Source: Ilumatobacteraceae bacterium (GTDB lineage Bacteria; Actinomycetota; Acidimicrobiia; Acidimicrobiales; Ilumatobacteraceae). From it: a DNA stretch of 64,000 nucleotides. Numbering within the stretch: position 1 is the first letter of the stretch; each line of letters opens with the position of its first letter. The notes under the pieces are model-generated. The model was not told the origin of the DNA, did not search any database, and saw only the letters and a list, made by a program, of their open reading frames with translations. The position numbers were made by a program, and so were the translations under genes. Below are positions 43,961-53,312 of this stretch, in pieces. The DNA is taken from assembly GCA_023263695.1 (NCBI GenBank), contig JALQUZ010000001.1:1-64000 (forward strand), read 5' to 3'.

Positions 43961-44638
43961 TTAGCGTGTGCGATCCTCGTGAGAGAGGTGCTCAACATCG
44001 CTTAAACGTTCAAGACTGAATGCGTAACCATCGCCAAGTTTGATCGCCTTAATGGTGGTAATAGAAGCATGGTTGATGATGAACCGTTCCCATTCCCAAG
44101 GAGTGGCAGAGAGTCCTAACAAATGGCAAATCAATACACTGTTGGTGCCGGCATGTGCAAAGAATGCGAATCGTTCACCGGGTTCGTCGATATGCCAAAC
44201 CGGTAATTCGGTTTGTAGGCGATGAACACCGTTGCGTTCAAGAAACTCAGTGGCACCTGAATGGATTCGCTGGACGAAGTCCTTAACCGACTCCCCTCCC
44301 TCCAAACCCTTCCACCGATCATGTGACGCATTTTTCACTTCATCGCGATAAGCCTTGATCGTCTTTTCCGCAGGCGCTCCGTGCCAGGCTGGTTCGCGAA
44401 TCTCTTCAAGAAAAGGTTCAATCTCCAGTTTGCGGTTTTGGCGATCCAGAGTCGGTTGCGCGGTCATGTGTGTGCGTTGCAATGGTGAAGCAAATACGTG
44501 ATCAAATTTCTCGTCGGCAAGTCGTTGGCCAAGTAGCTCGGCCTGACGATAGCCCCGAACTGTTAATGGCGGATTAACGACACTTTTGCCATCTCGCACC
44601 CATTCAGGTTCCGCATGACGAATGAGAACAATTTCCAT
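43961..44638 (-). CDS. Histidine phosphatase superfamily protein (phosphoglycerate mutase-like)
   Basis: 225 aa. VLIRHAEPEWVRDG is the RHG-type motif, with RHAE in place of RHG; FASPLQRTHMTAQP supplies the second Arg; FFAHAGTNSVLICHLLGLS contains the second catalytic His. These enzymes transfer or remove phosphate via a phospho-His; this one could act on a sugar phosphate or a small metabolite, and a true glycolytic mutase is less likely because of the short insert. Intracellular. Convergent with the M23 gene. Confidence 0.83.
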   Translation of the reverse strand: MEIVLIRHAEPEWVRDGKSVVNPPLTVRGYRQAELLGQRLADEKFDHVFASPLQRTHMTAQPTLDRQNRKLEIEPFLEEIREPAWHGAPAEKTIKAYRDEVKNASHDRWKGLEGGESVKDFVQRIHSGATEFLERNGVHRLQTELPVWHIDEPGERFAFFAHAGTNSVLICHLLGLSATPWEWERFIINHASITTIKAIKLGDGYAFSLERLSDVEHLSHEDRTR

Positions 44639-44647
44639 TTGGTCAAT

Positions 44648-45370
44648 CTACTTGATGGCAATACCGCACTCCTTGAAACTTGCGGTAAGCGTTGCTTCGT
44701 AGGCGGCATCCGAAATAGTTGGGTCACCTTGTGCGACATCGATCATTCGAGTGCCAAGACAGGTCGCCTGCTCGGACGTGATCGCAAGACCTCTTTGTTC
44801 AGCAATTAGGTACGCATAGGACTTGATCGCTGTCTCTTCGTTATCAAATCCGTAATTAATGTCCGGTTGAGGCTCCACCAAGATTGATGTAGGTGCCACT
44901 GATAGATCATTTCCAGGCGAAACATTAATGTCCTGTGAAATTTCTACTTTACAGTGCTCCTTCACATACGAACGGAGAGAATCTAATGCATCAACATTGT
45001 CGTTACGAGAAAGATTTTGCTTCGCGTTTTGCACATTCTGATCTGTTTCTGCAACTGTGCCATCCCAATAAACATTCTGCAAAGCAACTGACAATTCTTC
45101 ATAGGATCGCATTGTTTGCTCAATATCGGTCTTGACTGCTGATGGAGCGATCTCATCGATGATTGACAGGGTCCCTGTTAATACTGCAACTGTGCTTTGC
45201 AACTGTCGTGGCGATGTTGTAGCCAGATTTTCCAAGGCCACTCCAGTAGCAACAAGAGAGGATTCAAGTTCGGCAGTGTGCGAACACAGAGCCCGAGTCT
45301 CCTGGGTTTCTCCACACGAGACTGCAACCAAAATCAACATGGATGCAAGCGCAAGTATTGGCTTACTCAT
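44648..45370 (-). CDS. Lipoprotein of unknown function linked to an ABC exporter
   Basis: 240 aa from ATG 45370, which overlaps the end of the ABC gene by 8 bases. The N-terminus PILALASMLILVAVSCGETQ has a lipobox ending at Cys 20 (VAVSC). The mature part is helical with two halves, TAELESSLVATGVALENLAT and TAIKSYAYLIAEQRGLAITS; two further Cys (KEHCKVEI, ATCLGTRM) may pair. No known family. Its coupling to the exporter subunit suggests it works with the transporter. Confidence 0.65.
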   Translation of the reverse strand: MSKPILALASMLILVAVSCGETQETRALCSHTAELESSLVATGVALENLATTSPRQLQSTVAVLTGTLSIIDEIAPSAVKTDIEQTMRSYEELSVALQNVYWDGTVAETDQNVQNAKQNLSRNDNVDALDSLRSYVKEHCKVEISQDINVSPGNDLSVAPTSILVEPQPDINYGFDNEETAIKSYAYLIAEQRGLAITSEQATCLGTRMIDVAQGDPTISDAAYEATLTASFKECGIAIK

Positions 45371-47165
45371 GTGATTCCCCTCGTGTTGAGTTAAGCCACG
45401 CTTCATAGAGAGCTGCATATTTGCCACCGGCATTCAAGAGTTCGGTATGAGAACCGTCTTCGACGATGCGACCATTCTCGAGCATTACTACCCGGTCGGC
45501 GCGTGAAGCTGTGGATAATCGGTGCGCGATCGAGATGGTTGTTCGACCAAGTGCCAGACGCTCCAATGCGCGAGATATCCGCACTTCGGTTAGGGCATCA
45601 ACAGATGATGTTGCTTCATCGAGTACCAATACATCGGGCTTCACCATTGAAGCCCGCACGAGAGCGACTAACTGACGTTCTCCAGCGGACAAAGATGATC
45701 CCCGCTGTCCAACATGTGTTTCCAAACCAAGGGGCATGCCTTCTAACCAGTCAGCTAGGCCCAACTCCTCAAATGCAGCTTTCATGTCAATCGTCGATGC
45801 GAGTGGTTCTGCGAATTGCAAATTGTAGGAAATGGTGTTCGCAAAGAGAAACGGTTCTTGAGGAACCACAATCAGTCTGCGACGCAAAGATTCGTTTGAA
45901 ACTTCAGTAAGCGCGACGCCGCCAATTTGCACTCGACCAATAGTTGGGTCAGTGAGTCGCGCGATCAATCGCGCAATCGTGGTCTTTCCTGATCCTGATG
46001 GACCAACGAGAGCAATATGTTGACCAGCGGCGATGTGTAGCGAAATGTCGTGCAGGACTGGCGTGTCATCATCGTCTTCTCCGAGTCGCGCTCCGTAGGC
46101 GAAGCTGACCTCTTGTATATCAACCGATAGCTTCCCTAGCGGAAGAGGTCGAGGGTTGGACGATTGTGGAGGCCCAATTGGAGTATCCAACACTCCTAGA
46201 ACTCGACGTAATCCAGCTACTGCACTCTGAACTTGATCGATAATTTCTGTGAACTCGGCAATTGGTTCGAGGAATCGATACGTCAGGAAAACGAATCCCA
46301 CCAGCGCGCCAGAAGTCAGTCCACCAGCAGGTCCGATAAGTAGACCAGTTCCGACAACTGCCATCACGGTAAACACCGCGAAGACTTCGCCACTCGGGAA
46401 CAAAAAGGCACCAATTACACCAGCTCGAACGTTGCTTTTGCGTCGGTTTCTCATGGACACAGCAACAGAATTAATCATGGTTTGCTCAGCGCTGTAAGCA
46501 CGCAAGGTTTCAGCCCCGGCCATGAGTTCCGACACGGAACCCAAGAAGTCTGCATTTCGTTCGCGGGAAAGGTTGTGCGCATTAACCAACCGAGACTGCA
46601 CGAATCGCAAGACAAATATCAGTGGCGCACTGGTAACGAACGCCACCAAGGCCAATCTCCAGTCATAAGCCAGCATGACCGCGGCAACTGCAATCATCTG
46701 TGAGCCGTCGAGCAACAGACCGAGCCCACCCCATGAGAAGAATTGAGTCAAAGTCTCGATATCGCTTGTTACACGTGAAACCAGTGCTCCTCGTTTTTCA
46801 TTGTTGTGATCTTCAAGACTCAGACGATGAATATGGTCAAACAATTGAGTTCGAAGCGAAAACAGCCCATTCTCTGCACGATTGCCTAACCGCTTCGTTG
46901 CTTCGCGTAAGCATAAAGACGATATGACCACACATATTGCTCCAATTGTGCACAGTCGCGATATGTACGACACGTTTACATGTCCTGGCTGTAATCCGTG
47001 GTCGATGGATTGTTGAATCAAAATTGGAATCACCAGACGTGCACCTGTGCCAAAAAGAGCGAGCAAAAAGGTGATGCCTATGCCGCTCTTGAGTGCCGGA
47101 GCAACGGTTACACCCCTGCCGATAATTCGAGCAGATGGAAATCGCTGCTCAAGATCGGTACTCAC
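45363..47165 (-). CDS. ABC exporter half-transporter, canonical ATP site
   Basis: 600 aa from GTG at 47165, overlapping the partner gene by 4 bases. Six-helix membrane domain (~25-320), then NBD: Walker A ALVGPSGSGKTTIARLIARL, signature SSLSAGERQLVALVRASMVK, Walker B VLVLDEATSSVDALTE with catalytic Glu, H-loop TTISIAHRLSTAS. It pairs with the degenerate partner encoded just upstream to form a heterodimer; this one supplies the catalytic Glu and switch His. Substrate (lipid, peptide, drug) unknown. Confidence 0.9.
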   Translation of the reverse strand: MSTDLEQRFPSARIIGRGVTVAPALKSGIGITFLLALFGTGARLVIPILIQQSIDHGLQPGHVNVSYISRLCTIGAICVVISSLCLREATKRLGNRAENGLFSLRTQLFDHIHRLSLEDHNNEKRGALVSRVTSDIETLTQFFSWGGLGLLLDGSQMIAVAAVMLAYDWRLALVAFVTSAPLIFVLRFVQSRLVNAHNLSRERNADFLGSVSELMAGAETLRAYSAEQTMINSVAVSMRNRRKSNVRAGVIGAFLFPSGEVFAVFTVMAVVGTGLLIGPAGGLTSGALVGFVFLTYRFLEPIAEFTEIIDQVQSAVAGLRRVLGVLDTPIGPPQSSNPRPLPLGKLSVDIQEVSFAYGARLGEDDDDTPVLHDISLHIAAGQHIALVGPSGSGKTTIARLIARLTDPTIGRVQIGGVALTEVSNESLRRRLIVVPQEPFLFANTISYNLQFAEPLASTIDMKAAFEELGLADWLEGMPLGLETHVGQRGSSLSAGERQLVALVRASMVKPDVLVLDEATSSVDALTEVRISRALERLALGRTTISIAHRLSTASRADRVVMLENGRIVEDGSHTELLNAGGKYAALYEAWLNSTRGESHE

Positions 47166-48889
47166 GAAGCCTTCCGATCGATGTCGAAGGACAACATCAA
47201 ATTGGAATATGCGGGACTGGTTCGCATGAGTTCGTCGTGCGTTGACAGTTCGTGAACGAAGCCGTCATGAATAAACAACACATGGTCAGCGATCTTGATC
47301 GTGGTGGGTCGAGAAGCAACTATGACCACTGTTGTTGTATCCGACAGCGAAGCAAGCCGATCAATGACTAGGGATTCAGTCGCTGGGTCAAGTGCGCTCG
47401 TCGTGTCGTCGAGCAAGAGAGTCTGTCTTCCGCTGGCTATTGCACGAGCGAGAGCAATTCTCTGTCTCTGCCCGCCACTCAAACTGATACCTCGCTCCCC
47501 AACAATGGTGTCAATTCCATGTTCAAGTTCTGAGACGAATTCTTCGCTAACCGATGCCCAAAGTGCGCGCGCGATAACTGGAATTGAAATTGTTTTTCCG
47601 AGGGTCAAATTAAATTGCAGAGAACCTGAAAATAAAAATGGCTCTTGAAACACCATTGCGGTTTCACCTTCACCAACTTTTACGGATCCAGTTCGCGCAC
47701 TGACAAGTCCGGCAATCATTTTCAGGAGAGTTGATTTTCCTGAACCTGTTTCGCCAACAACGGCGACGGTCGATCCAACAGGAATCGCAAAATTCACATC
47801 CTTGAATATCAAGTCTGATTGTTCATCGTATGAAAACGATGCAGAATTCACTTCCACTGCAATTCCCGACGTTCTTGGGAGTGTCTCAATTAATGGTTGT
47901 AACTCGAGGTGCTCATCGAGAATCTCGCGTACTCGTTTAAAACCACTGGATGAATGTGGAATTTCACTGAGCAGATATCCAATGATTCGCAATGGAAAGA
48001 CAAGCAGTGTGAATAAATATATAAAACTTGATAATTCACCAATAGTTAACGAACCGCTGCGGACTCTGAAAGCACCATACGTAATAAGTGAAACATTGAC
48101 GAGTGATGGTGTTCCATCAACCAGAGCTTCGAATACCGCGCGTGCATTAACAGCACGAATTCGAGCATCCTTCAATTTAGAAGAAATAGTTGCTAGTCGA
48201 ACGTGTTCACGGTTTTCTGCTCCGAAGGCTTTCACCACCATCACTCCGTCAAAACTTTCGTGGACAGCTTCAGATAAATCGCCAAGTGCTTTTTGTGCAG
48301 AATCAAAGTGTCGATCAATACGTCGTTGGTAACCAATGTTGAGTGCAAAGAGCAGCGGTATCACCGTTACTGCTAGCAGGCCAAGTGGCACATCGATCAC
48401 AACCAACCAAATGCTTGTGAGCACTACCAATAACACCACCGATGTGCTGAAGGGCAAAGGGCCGAGTACAGATGCCGCAGTATCTGAATCAACACCAATT
48501 CGAGCAACAAGATCTCCGGTCATGTGTCTTTGATGCCACATTGTCGGTTGCTTCATAATGTGTCGAATTAATTGCGTAGACAGGGACTCCGAAGTCGACC
48601 AGTGTGAGATTCCCGCATATGAGCGACGCACCACCACACCAACTGCGCGGAGAAGACCGATACTGATAACAATCATCGATGCAATGAGAAAGGTGTGATG
48701 GTCAATCTTGTTTGATTCGTATCTGGGAATAATCACCTGATCTACGACGTAGCCGAGACCAAAACTTGATGCCACGGTGCAAATGGCGTAGAGAGAAGCA
48801 CCAGTTACCGCTACAAGAAAGGGTTTTGGATGAAATTTCAGCAACTGGCGAAGCAGTGTGATCGCTAGCCGGAGGCGAGATTGTTCCAC
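47162..48889 (-). CDS. ABC exporter half-transporter, degenerate ATP site
   Basis: 575 aa from GTG at 48889. Six-helix membrane domain and NBD with Walker A AVVGETGSGKSTLLKMIAGL and signature RGISLSGGQRQRIALARAIA. The Walker B reads LLLDDTTSALD, with Asp in place of the catalytic Glu, and the H-loop reads VIVASRPTTIK, with Ser replacing the switch His. This asymmetry is what is seen in heterodimeric exporters such as the TM287/288 type. Upstream member of the pair, followed by the canonical half and the lipoprotein. Confidence 0.9.
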   Translation of the reverse strand: MEQSRLRLAITLLRQLLKFHPKPFLVAVTGASLYAICTVASSFGLGYVVDQVIIPRYESNKIDHHTFLIASMIVISIGLLRAVGVVVRRSYAGISHWSTSESLSTQLIRHIMKQPTMWHQRHMTGDLVARIGVDSDTAASVLGPLPFSTSVVLLVVLTSIWLVVIDVPLGLLAVTVIPLLFALNIGYQRRIDRHFDSAQKALGDLSEAVHESFDGVMVVKAFGAENREHVRLATISSKLKDARIRAVNARAVFEALVDGTPSLVNVSLITYGAFRVRSGSLTIGELSSFIYLFTLLVFPLRIIGYLLSEIPHSSSGFKRVREILDEHLELQPLIETLPRTSGIAVEVNSASFSYDEQSDLIFKDVNFAIPVGSTVAVVGETGSGKSTLLKMIAGLVSARTGSVKVGEGETAMVFQEPFLFSGSLQFNLTLGKTISIPVIARALWASVSEEFVSELEHGIDTIVGERGISLSGGQRQRIALARAIASGRQTLLLDDTTSALDPATESLVIDRLASLSDTTTVVIVASRPTTIKIADHVLFIHDGFVHELSTHDELMRTSPAYSNLMLSFDIDRKAS

Positions 48890-48950
48890 TTGCTTAACTC
48901 TAGTTCGCTTATAAAGATGCGAAAGCGCAAAATGACATCGGTGAACTACT

Positions 48951-49517
48951 ATGCACCCCGTGACTCCCCCATTTGTGATGGAACGAACAAAAGGTCAAAA
49001 CATTTCCCGCTTCATCGCGCGTTCTGTTTTTAGCACGTGCATAGTTGGACTGCTTGCGATGTGGATCTATGCATTTGGCTTCGCTTCAAAGGAGTCGGTG
49101 AATAAAATTGGTGATCAAACATGGACCGCACGAGCTGAGGAAATATGTAAAAAAGCCGAGGCGGAAAGACTTGCTCTCGTTGATCTCAGACAGATTTCGG
49201 ATGCAGGAGCGAATGCATTACTGGAACGTGCCGCGTTAATTGATAAGGCAACTGACACTCTCGACAATGCCATCAATGAAATCTCAGCAATTGAGCCTGT
49301 AGATGAAAAGGGTAAGGCCATAGTCCCGTTGTGGATCGCCGACTACAAGACCCTGATCCAGGATCGCCGTGACTATGCGAATCAATTGCGCACTGGTGTG
49401 AACGCATCGTTTGCGGAATCAATGTTTGAAGGTCTGCCAATCAGTGAGAAAATTTCTACTTTCGCGGCCGACAATCGAATGACTTCATGCAAAGTTCCGA
49501 TGGACCTATCTATTTAA
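48951..49517 (+). CDS. Single-span membrane protein of unknown function
   Basis: 188 aa. One N-terminal membrane helix (FIARSVFSTCIVGLLAMWIY, residues ~21-40), then a predicted helical external domain: ARAEEICKKAEAERLALVDL, TDTLDNAINEISAIEPV and RDYANQLRTGVNAS. The last part has MTSCKVPMDLSI with the second Cys, which may pair with EEIC near the start of the domain. Two-Cys helical domains of this kind recur in Acidimicrobiia-like genomes, by memory. It is divergent from the degenerate ABC half with about 60 bases between starts and could be regulated with it. Confidence 0.6.
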   Translation: MHPVTPPFVMERTKGQNISRFIARSVFSTCIVGLLAMWIYAFGFASKESVNKIGDQTWTARAEEICKKAEAERLALVDLRQISDAGANALLERAALIDKATDTLDNAINEISAIEPVDEKGKAIVPLWIADYKTLIQDRRDYANQLRTGVNASFAESMFEGLPISEKISTFAADNRMTSCKVPMDLSI

Positions 49518-50151
49518 ATTCGTCAGCTGGCGTCCAACCACTTTCGGCTGAATAGCGCTTGATTACTCGCGCAGGTGATCCAACGGCAACGCTGAAATCA
49601 GGTATTACTCCGTTCACTACAGAGTTCGCACCGATAGCAACGTGCTTACCGATTTGTGCTCCTGGAAGAACCACACTTCCCGCGCCGATCCATGAACCAT
49701 CACCGATAGTTACCAACTTTTCAGGTTGGGTTTGCATCGAGATAGGCAGTTCAATGTTTTCGTAGCCGTGATTTTGATCGGTGATGTACACGTGATGACC
49801 AGTCCATACGTCATTTCCAATATCAATTCCTAGGTGTCCAACGATTCCACTGCCCCTGCCAATGAGACAACGATCCCCAATTCGAACAACAGGGTTGGTG
49901 AGGCAATCTTGCCCAGGAACCATGCCCGCGGAAAGTGCCACATGAGTTCCAATCATGGTGTTTTCACCAATCTGAATGTATTGCTCATTAAATATCGTTG
50001 TTTGTGGGAAACAGATGATGCTGCCTTTTCCGAAAGCTCCAAAACGCCTTCCCCGCACCGTGTTAGGACCGATCGATCCATGCAGCGAAAGCCAATCCCA
50101 AACCGCATGTGCAACATGCTCTTTGCATCTCAGGGCAAACGCCGAAATCAT
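49510..50151 (-). CDS. Left-handed beta-helix acyltransferase (hexapeptide O-acetyltransferase type)
   Basis: 213 aa from ATG 50151 (TTG 50160 is an alternative). Hexapeptide repeats run through residues ~35-195: YIQIGENTMIGTHVALSAGM, RIGDRCLIGRGSGIVGHLGI, VTIGDGSWIGAGSVVLPGAQ. The WTGHHVYITDQNHGYEN part carries the catalytic His of O-acetyltransferases (VYITDQNH). It resembles enzymes that acetylate sugars for cell-surface glycans. It lies convergent with the single-span membrane protein (8-base overlap). The acceptor is unknown. Confidence 0.82.
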   Translation of the reverse strand: MISAFALRCKEHVAHAVWDWLSLHGSIGPNTVRGRRFGAFGKGSIICFPQTTIFNEQYIQIGENTMIGTHVALSAGMVPGQDCLTNPVVRIGDRCLIGRGSGIVGHLGIDIGNDVWTGHHVYITDQNHGYENIELPISMQTQPEKLVTIGDGSWIGAGSVVLPGAQIGKHVAIGANSVVNGVIPDFSVAVGSPARVIKRYSAESGWTPADEFK

Positions 50152-50181
50152 GATCTGCAATCTAATCGCTAGCCTGATTTT

Positions 50182-51006
50182 GTGACTGAAGCGATTTCGC
50201 GGCCTCGCATCACCGTTCCAATGGTGATGGCAACCAAAGGATCTGGAAAACCTTTGACGATGATCACAGCGTATGACGCAACCTTTGCTCGAATCGTTGA
50301 TGAATCGGGCGTGGACATGATTCTTGTTGGAGATTCGGTTGGCTCAGTAGTTCAAGGTGTGGCAAACACCATTCCAGTCACATTGGAAGAAATGGAATAC
50401 CACGTGAAGCTGGTGGCGAGAGCCAATCCTCGTGCCCTCATTGTTGGTGATCTCCCATTTGGTTCATACCAAGTTCACACTGAGCAAGCGGTTCGCAGCG
50501 CAATCCGACTCGTCAAGGCAGGGGCTTCGGCTGTGAAACTTGAAGGCGGCATCACCATGTTCGACACCATTGCCGCCATTTCACGGGTCGACATTCCCGT
50601 TATGGGCCACATTGGTCTTACGCCACAGAGTTATCACCGAATGGGCGGGCATCGCGTTCAAGGTCGTGTCGATGGCCGAGAAGCCGGTGGTCGCGAACGG
50701 TTACTTGAGGACGCACATTCTGTTCAGAATTCGGGGGCATTCGCAATCGTGATCGAGGGCGTACCGCGAGACCTGGCAAAGGAAATCACCACGTCAATTT
50801 CTATTCCAACTATTGGAATTGGAGCTGGTCCAGATTGCGATGGTCAGGTGCTCGTACTCCACGACATATTGGGCCTATCGCAAAACACTCTGAAATTCAC
50901 TCGTAAATATGCAGATGTTCGGACTACAAGCATTGACGCCTGCAAGCAATTTGTTGCCGATGTTCGAAACGGATCGTGGCCAGACGATGACCACTCTTTT
51001 CACTGA
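50182..51006 (+). CDS. panB: 3-methyl-2-oxobutanoate hydroxymethyltransferase
   Basis: 274 aa from GTG 50182. PLTMITAYDATFARIVDESG and MILVGDSVGSVVQGV hold the metal-binding Asp, VKLEGGITMFDTIAAI and VMGHIGLTPQSYHRMGGHRV are family signatures, and IGIGAGPDCDGQVLVLHDIL closes the barrel. Adds a hydroxymethyl group from methylene-THF to alpha-ketoisovalerate, first step of pantothenate (CoA) synthesis. Overlaps panC by 20 bases, so panB and panC are translated together. Confidence 0.95.
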   Translation: MTEAISRPRITVPMVMATKGSGKPLTMITAYDATFARIVDESGVDMILVGDSVGSVVQGVANTIPVTLEEMEYHVKLVARANPRALIVGDLPFGSYQVHTEQAVRSAIRLVKAGASAVKLEGGITMFDTIAAISRVDIPVMGHIGLTPQSYHRMGGHRVQGRVDGREAGGRERLLEDAHSVQNSGAFAIVIEGVPRDLAKEITTSISIPTIGIGAGPDCDGQVLVLHDILGLSQNTLKFTRKYADVRTTSIDACKQFVADVRNGSWPDDDHSFH

Positions 51007-51835
51007 CCTACAGCAATTCTCTTATTGGCGGGGCGAGATTCTCAAGCACGAGTCAATTGGTTTTGTGCCGACGATGGGTGCCCTTCATCAAGGCCATGTC
51101 AGCCTCATGCAACGAGCACGTCGCGAATGTGATCGTGTCGTTGTCAGTATCTATGTGAATTCATTGCAGTTCAATTCACTTGACGACTTTTCCAAGTATC
51201 CCCGAACCGTGGATGAAGATTTTGAACTATGCAAATCAGCCGGAGTTGATGTGGTCCTCTCTCCACTGAAAGACGATATGTTCCCTCTCCATCCGGTTGG
51301 ACTGATTACGCCTTCGCACGACGCTGAAGGTTTTGAAGGTGCAGATCGCCCCGGACATTTTTCGGGTGTGGTGACTGTGGTTGACAGGCTCTTTTCAATA
51401 GTTCAACCAACGGATGCATATTTTGGCTTGAAGGACTACCAACAGTTAGCAGTAATTAACAATATGTCTAACGAATTACACCGTCACGTCACCATTCATG
51501 CTTGTGAGACCATTCGAGAAGATGACGGTCTTGCCATGTCGAGTAGAAATCGGTTGCTGTCACCATCTGCTCGTACGAGCGCAGCACGTATTCCGCTTGC
51601 ATTACTCCATGCAATTTCATGCTGGCAAGACGGAAATAGCAGTTCCATCGCTGCAATTGATGCCGCTCGCTCAGTACTTGAATGCGACTCAACAATCGAA
51701 ATTCAGTACGTCTCCGTAGTCGCGGCAGGAACGATGAACATTGTTGACACCATCAATCAGCACGATGTCATCATTGTTGCGGTAGTCATTGACGGTATCC
51801 GCCTCATTGACAACATGAAATTTATTACCGCTTGA
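50987..51835 (+). CDS. panC: Pantothenate synthetase (pantoate-beta-alanine ligase)
   Basis: 282 aa from ATG 50987, inside the end of panB. HIGH-like motif is PTMGALHQGHVSLMQRA; the KMSKS-like part is near the serine-rich SSRNRLLSPSARTSAARIPL (the usual MSxRNxYL...R). YFGLKDYQQLAVINNM matches the pantoate-binding helix. Makes pantothenate from pantoate and beta-alanine using ATP. Convergent with the ProA-like gene, overlapping by 11 bases. Confidence 0.94.
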   Translation: MTTLFTDLQQFSYWRGEILKHESIGFVPTMGALHQGHVSLMQRARRECDRVVVSIYVNSLQFNSLDDFSKYPRTVDEDFELCKSAGVDVVLSPLKDDMFPLHPVGLITPSHDAEGFEGADRPGHFSGVVTVVDRLFSIVQPTDAYFGLKDYQQLAVINNMSNELHRHVTIHACETIREDDGLAMSSRNRLLSPSARTSAARIPLALLHAISCWQDGNSSSIAAIDAARSVLECDSTIEIQYVSVVAAGTMNIVDTINQHDVIIVAVVIDGIRLIDNMKFITA

Positions 51836-53312
51836 CGTTTGGATCCGATTGTCGCATGCGGTAACGAACGGTAAAGATCGAATCTCCGCTTAAAATTCCA
51901 CCTCTTGCAAACGTGCGTCCATTTTGCCAATTGGACAGGCCGAGTTCGGGTTTGCGCAATGCGTATTGGCCATCTACCCAGCGGGTCATTCCATCTCCGA
52001 AAAATGGAGCATTCGATGCACGCCACGCCCTTTCAATCTCTTGGTCATCGTCGGAAATAACGGAAAGAACAAATGAAGGCGAATAGCGATTGAACAGTAA
52101 AACGGCGGAAGCCACGTCATCAACAACGACGATCGAAACCTCCGGATCGTTTTCCCACTCCCATTCACTGCCGAGAGAATCGTGATCAATCAATACAGTT
52201 GAAAAAGACGGTGGAAGAACTATTGAACTAAGAACCTCGCTGATCTGGGAATCAACATGAATCACTGCGTTGGCTTTACGCTGATTTGCTGCCAGCGAAA
52301 TTCCGTCAATAACAGCCTGCAACGACTGTTTCAACGTTGACCGAATGATGACAACGGTGTTTAAGGTGTTGCACACTTTTCGATCAAGTGAACATTGAAT
52401 AACATTTTTCAATCGATTTACGTCTGCGATGTTCGATACCACCATCCATGCACCGCCCGTTCCATGGAGGCTTGCAGGTATGCCATGTTGTTGCGCAATC
52501 TCTCCAAGCAATGCAACCGAAGGTCCACTGCCTCTGGCAACCGCTAATGACAGTCGGCGATCTGAAAACAATGCCCAAGCACTTGCATGAGTCTTTGATG
52601 GCAACAGAATCACACTGCCAATAGGAATCCCAGCATCAGCAAGACTCGGAACAACACACAGTCTCATAATTGCTTCGGCGGTCTCAAAAGCATCACTACC
52701 TATTCGAAAGACGCAAACGTTACGGCTCCGCAAAACACCAGTTGCATCTGCGAATACGTTTGGCCGTCCTTCAAACACGAAACCTACAACGCCAAGTGGT
52801 GCAATGTGAGACTCAATCTGCCAGCCATCATGCGAGATCGTTTCGGTCGCAACATTTGCAGTGCCAAGCTTCTCCCAGATGTGCAAAGCCTCAATCATGT
52901 CGTGGCGCATCGACTCACTAAGAATCAGTCGTGTAGTTGACCTTCCACTGGTTTTTGCACGCGTAACATCACGGTCATTAACCGCAGAAATTTCGTCAAA
53001 AATATCTACATCATTCAGCCGCCGCGCGAATCCTGCGTAGAAATGCGAAATTTGCGCATCATCAACGCTACTCATTTCCTCGAAGGCTGAAATAGCGACA
53101 TCGATACAAGACCTCACCGCATCCGATTCAGATTTTGGTATGCGAAGCAAGCCTGAGGAAGGGACTGCTATCAATCGATCCCCTTCTGAAAACGCGGATG
53201 CGATTTCCTCGCCAATATCAACGAGGAGACCGTCGATCAGCACTTTGTCGTGTGGGCTGATTTTCACAAGTGCTCCATGACGCACCATCGTAGATCGGTA
53301 GTCTGATTTCAT
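51825..53312 (-). CDS. Divergent, N-terminally extended ProA-like dehydrogenase
   Basis: 495 aa, about 80 longer than standard gamma-glutamyl phosphate reductase (~415). Matching parts: APLGVVGFVFEGRPNVFADA, VARGSGPSVALLGEIAQQHG, and DRKVCNTLNTVVIIR with the catalytic Cys. The NADP-binding and oligomerisation parts are recognisable but divergent. Residues 1-60 (HDKVLIDGLLVDIGEEIASA, then VPSSGLLRIPKSESDAV) are extra and unlike ProA. No ProB gene is nearby. It may reduce a different acyl phosphate, so ProA is only a fold-level name. Its ATG and that of the MBL hydrolase share the middle two bases of CATG. Confidence 0.7.
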   Translation of the reverse strand: MKSDYRSTMVRHGALVKISPHDKVLIDGLLVDIGEEIASAFSEGDRLIAVPSSGLLRIPKSESDAVRSCIDVAISAFEEMSSVDDAQISHFYAGFARRLNDVDIFDEISAVNDRDVTRAKTSGRSTTRLILSESMRHDMIEALHIWEKLGTANVATETISHDGWQIESHIAPLGVVGFVFEGRPNVFADATGVLRSRNVCVFRIGSDAFETAEAIMRLCVVPSLADAGIPIGSVILLPSKTHASAWALFSDRRLSLAVARGSGPSVALLGEIAQQHGIPASLHGTGGAWMVVSNIADVNRLKNVIQCSLDRKVCNTLNTVVIIRSTLKQSLQAVIDGISLAANQRKANAVIHVDSQISEVLSSIVLPPSFSTVLIDHDSLGSEWEWENDPEVSIVVVDDVASAVLLFNRYSPSFVLSVISDDDQEIERAWRASNAPFFGDGMTRWVDGQYALRKPELGLSNWQNGRTFARGGILSGDSIFTVRYRMRQSDPNVKR

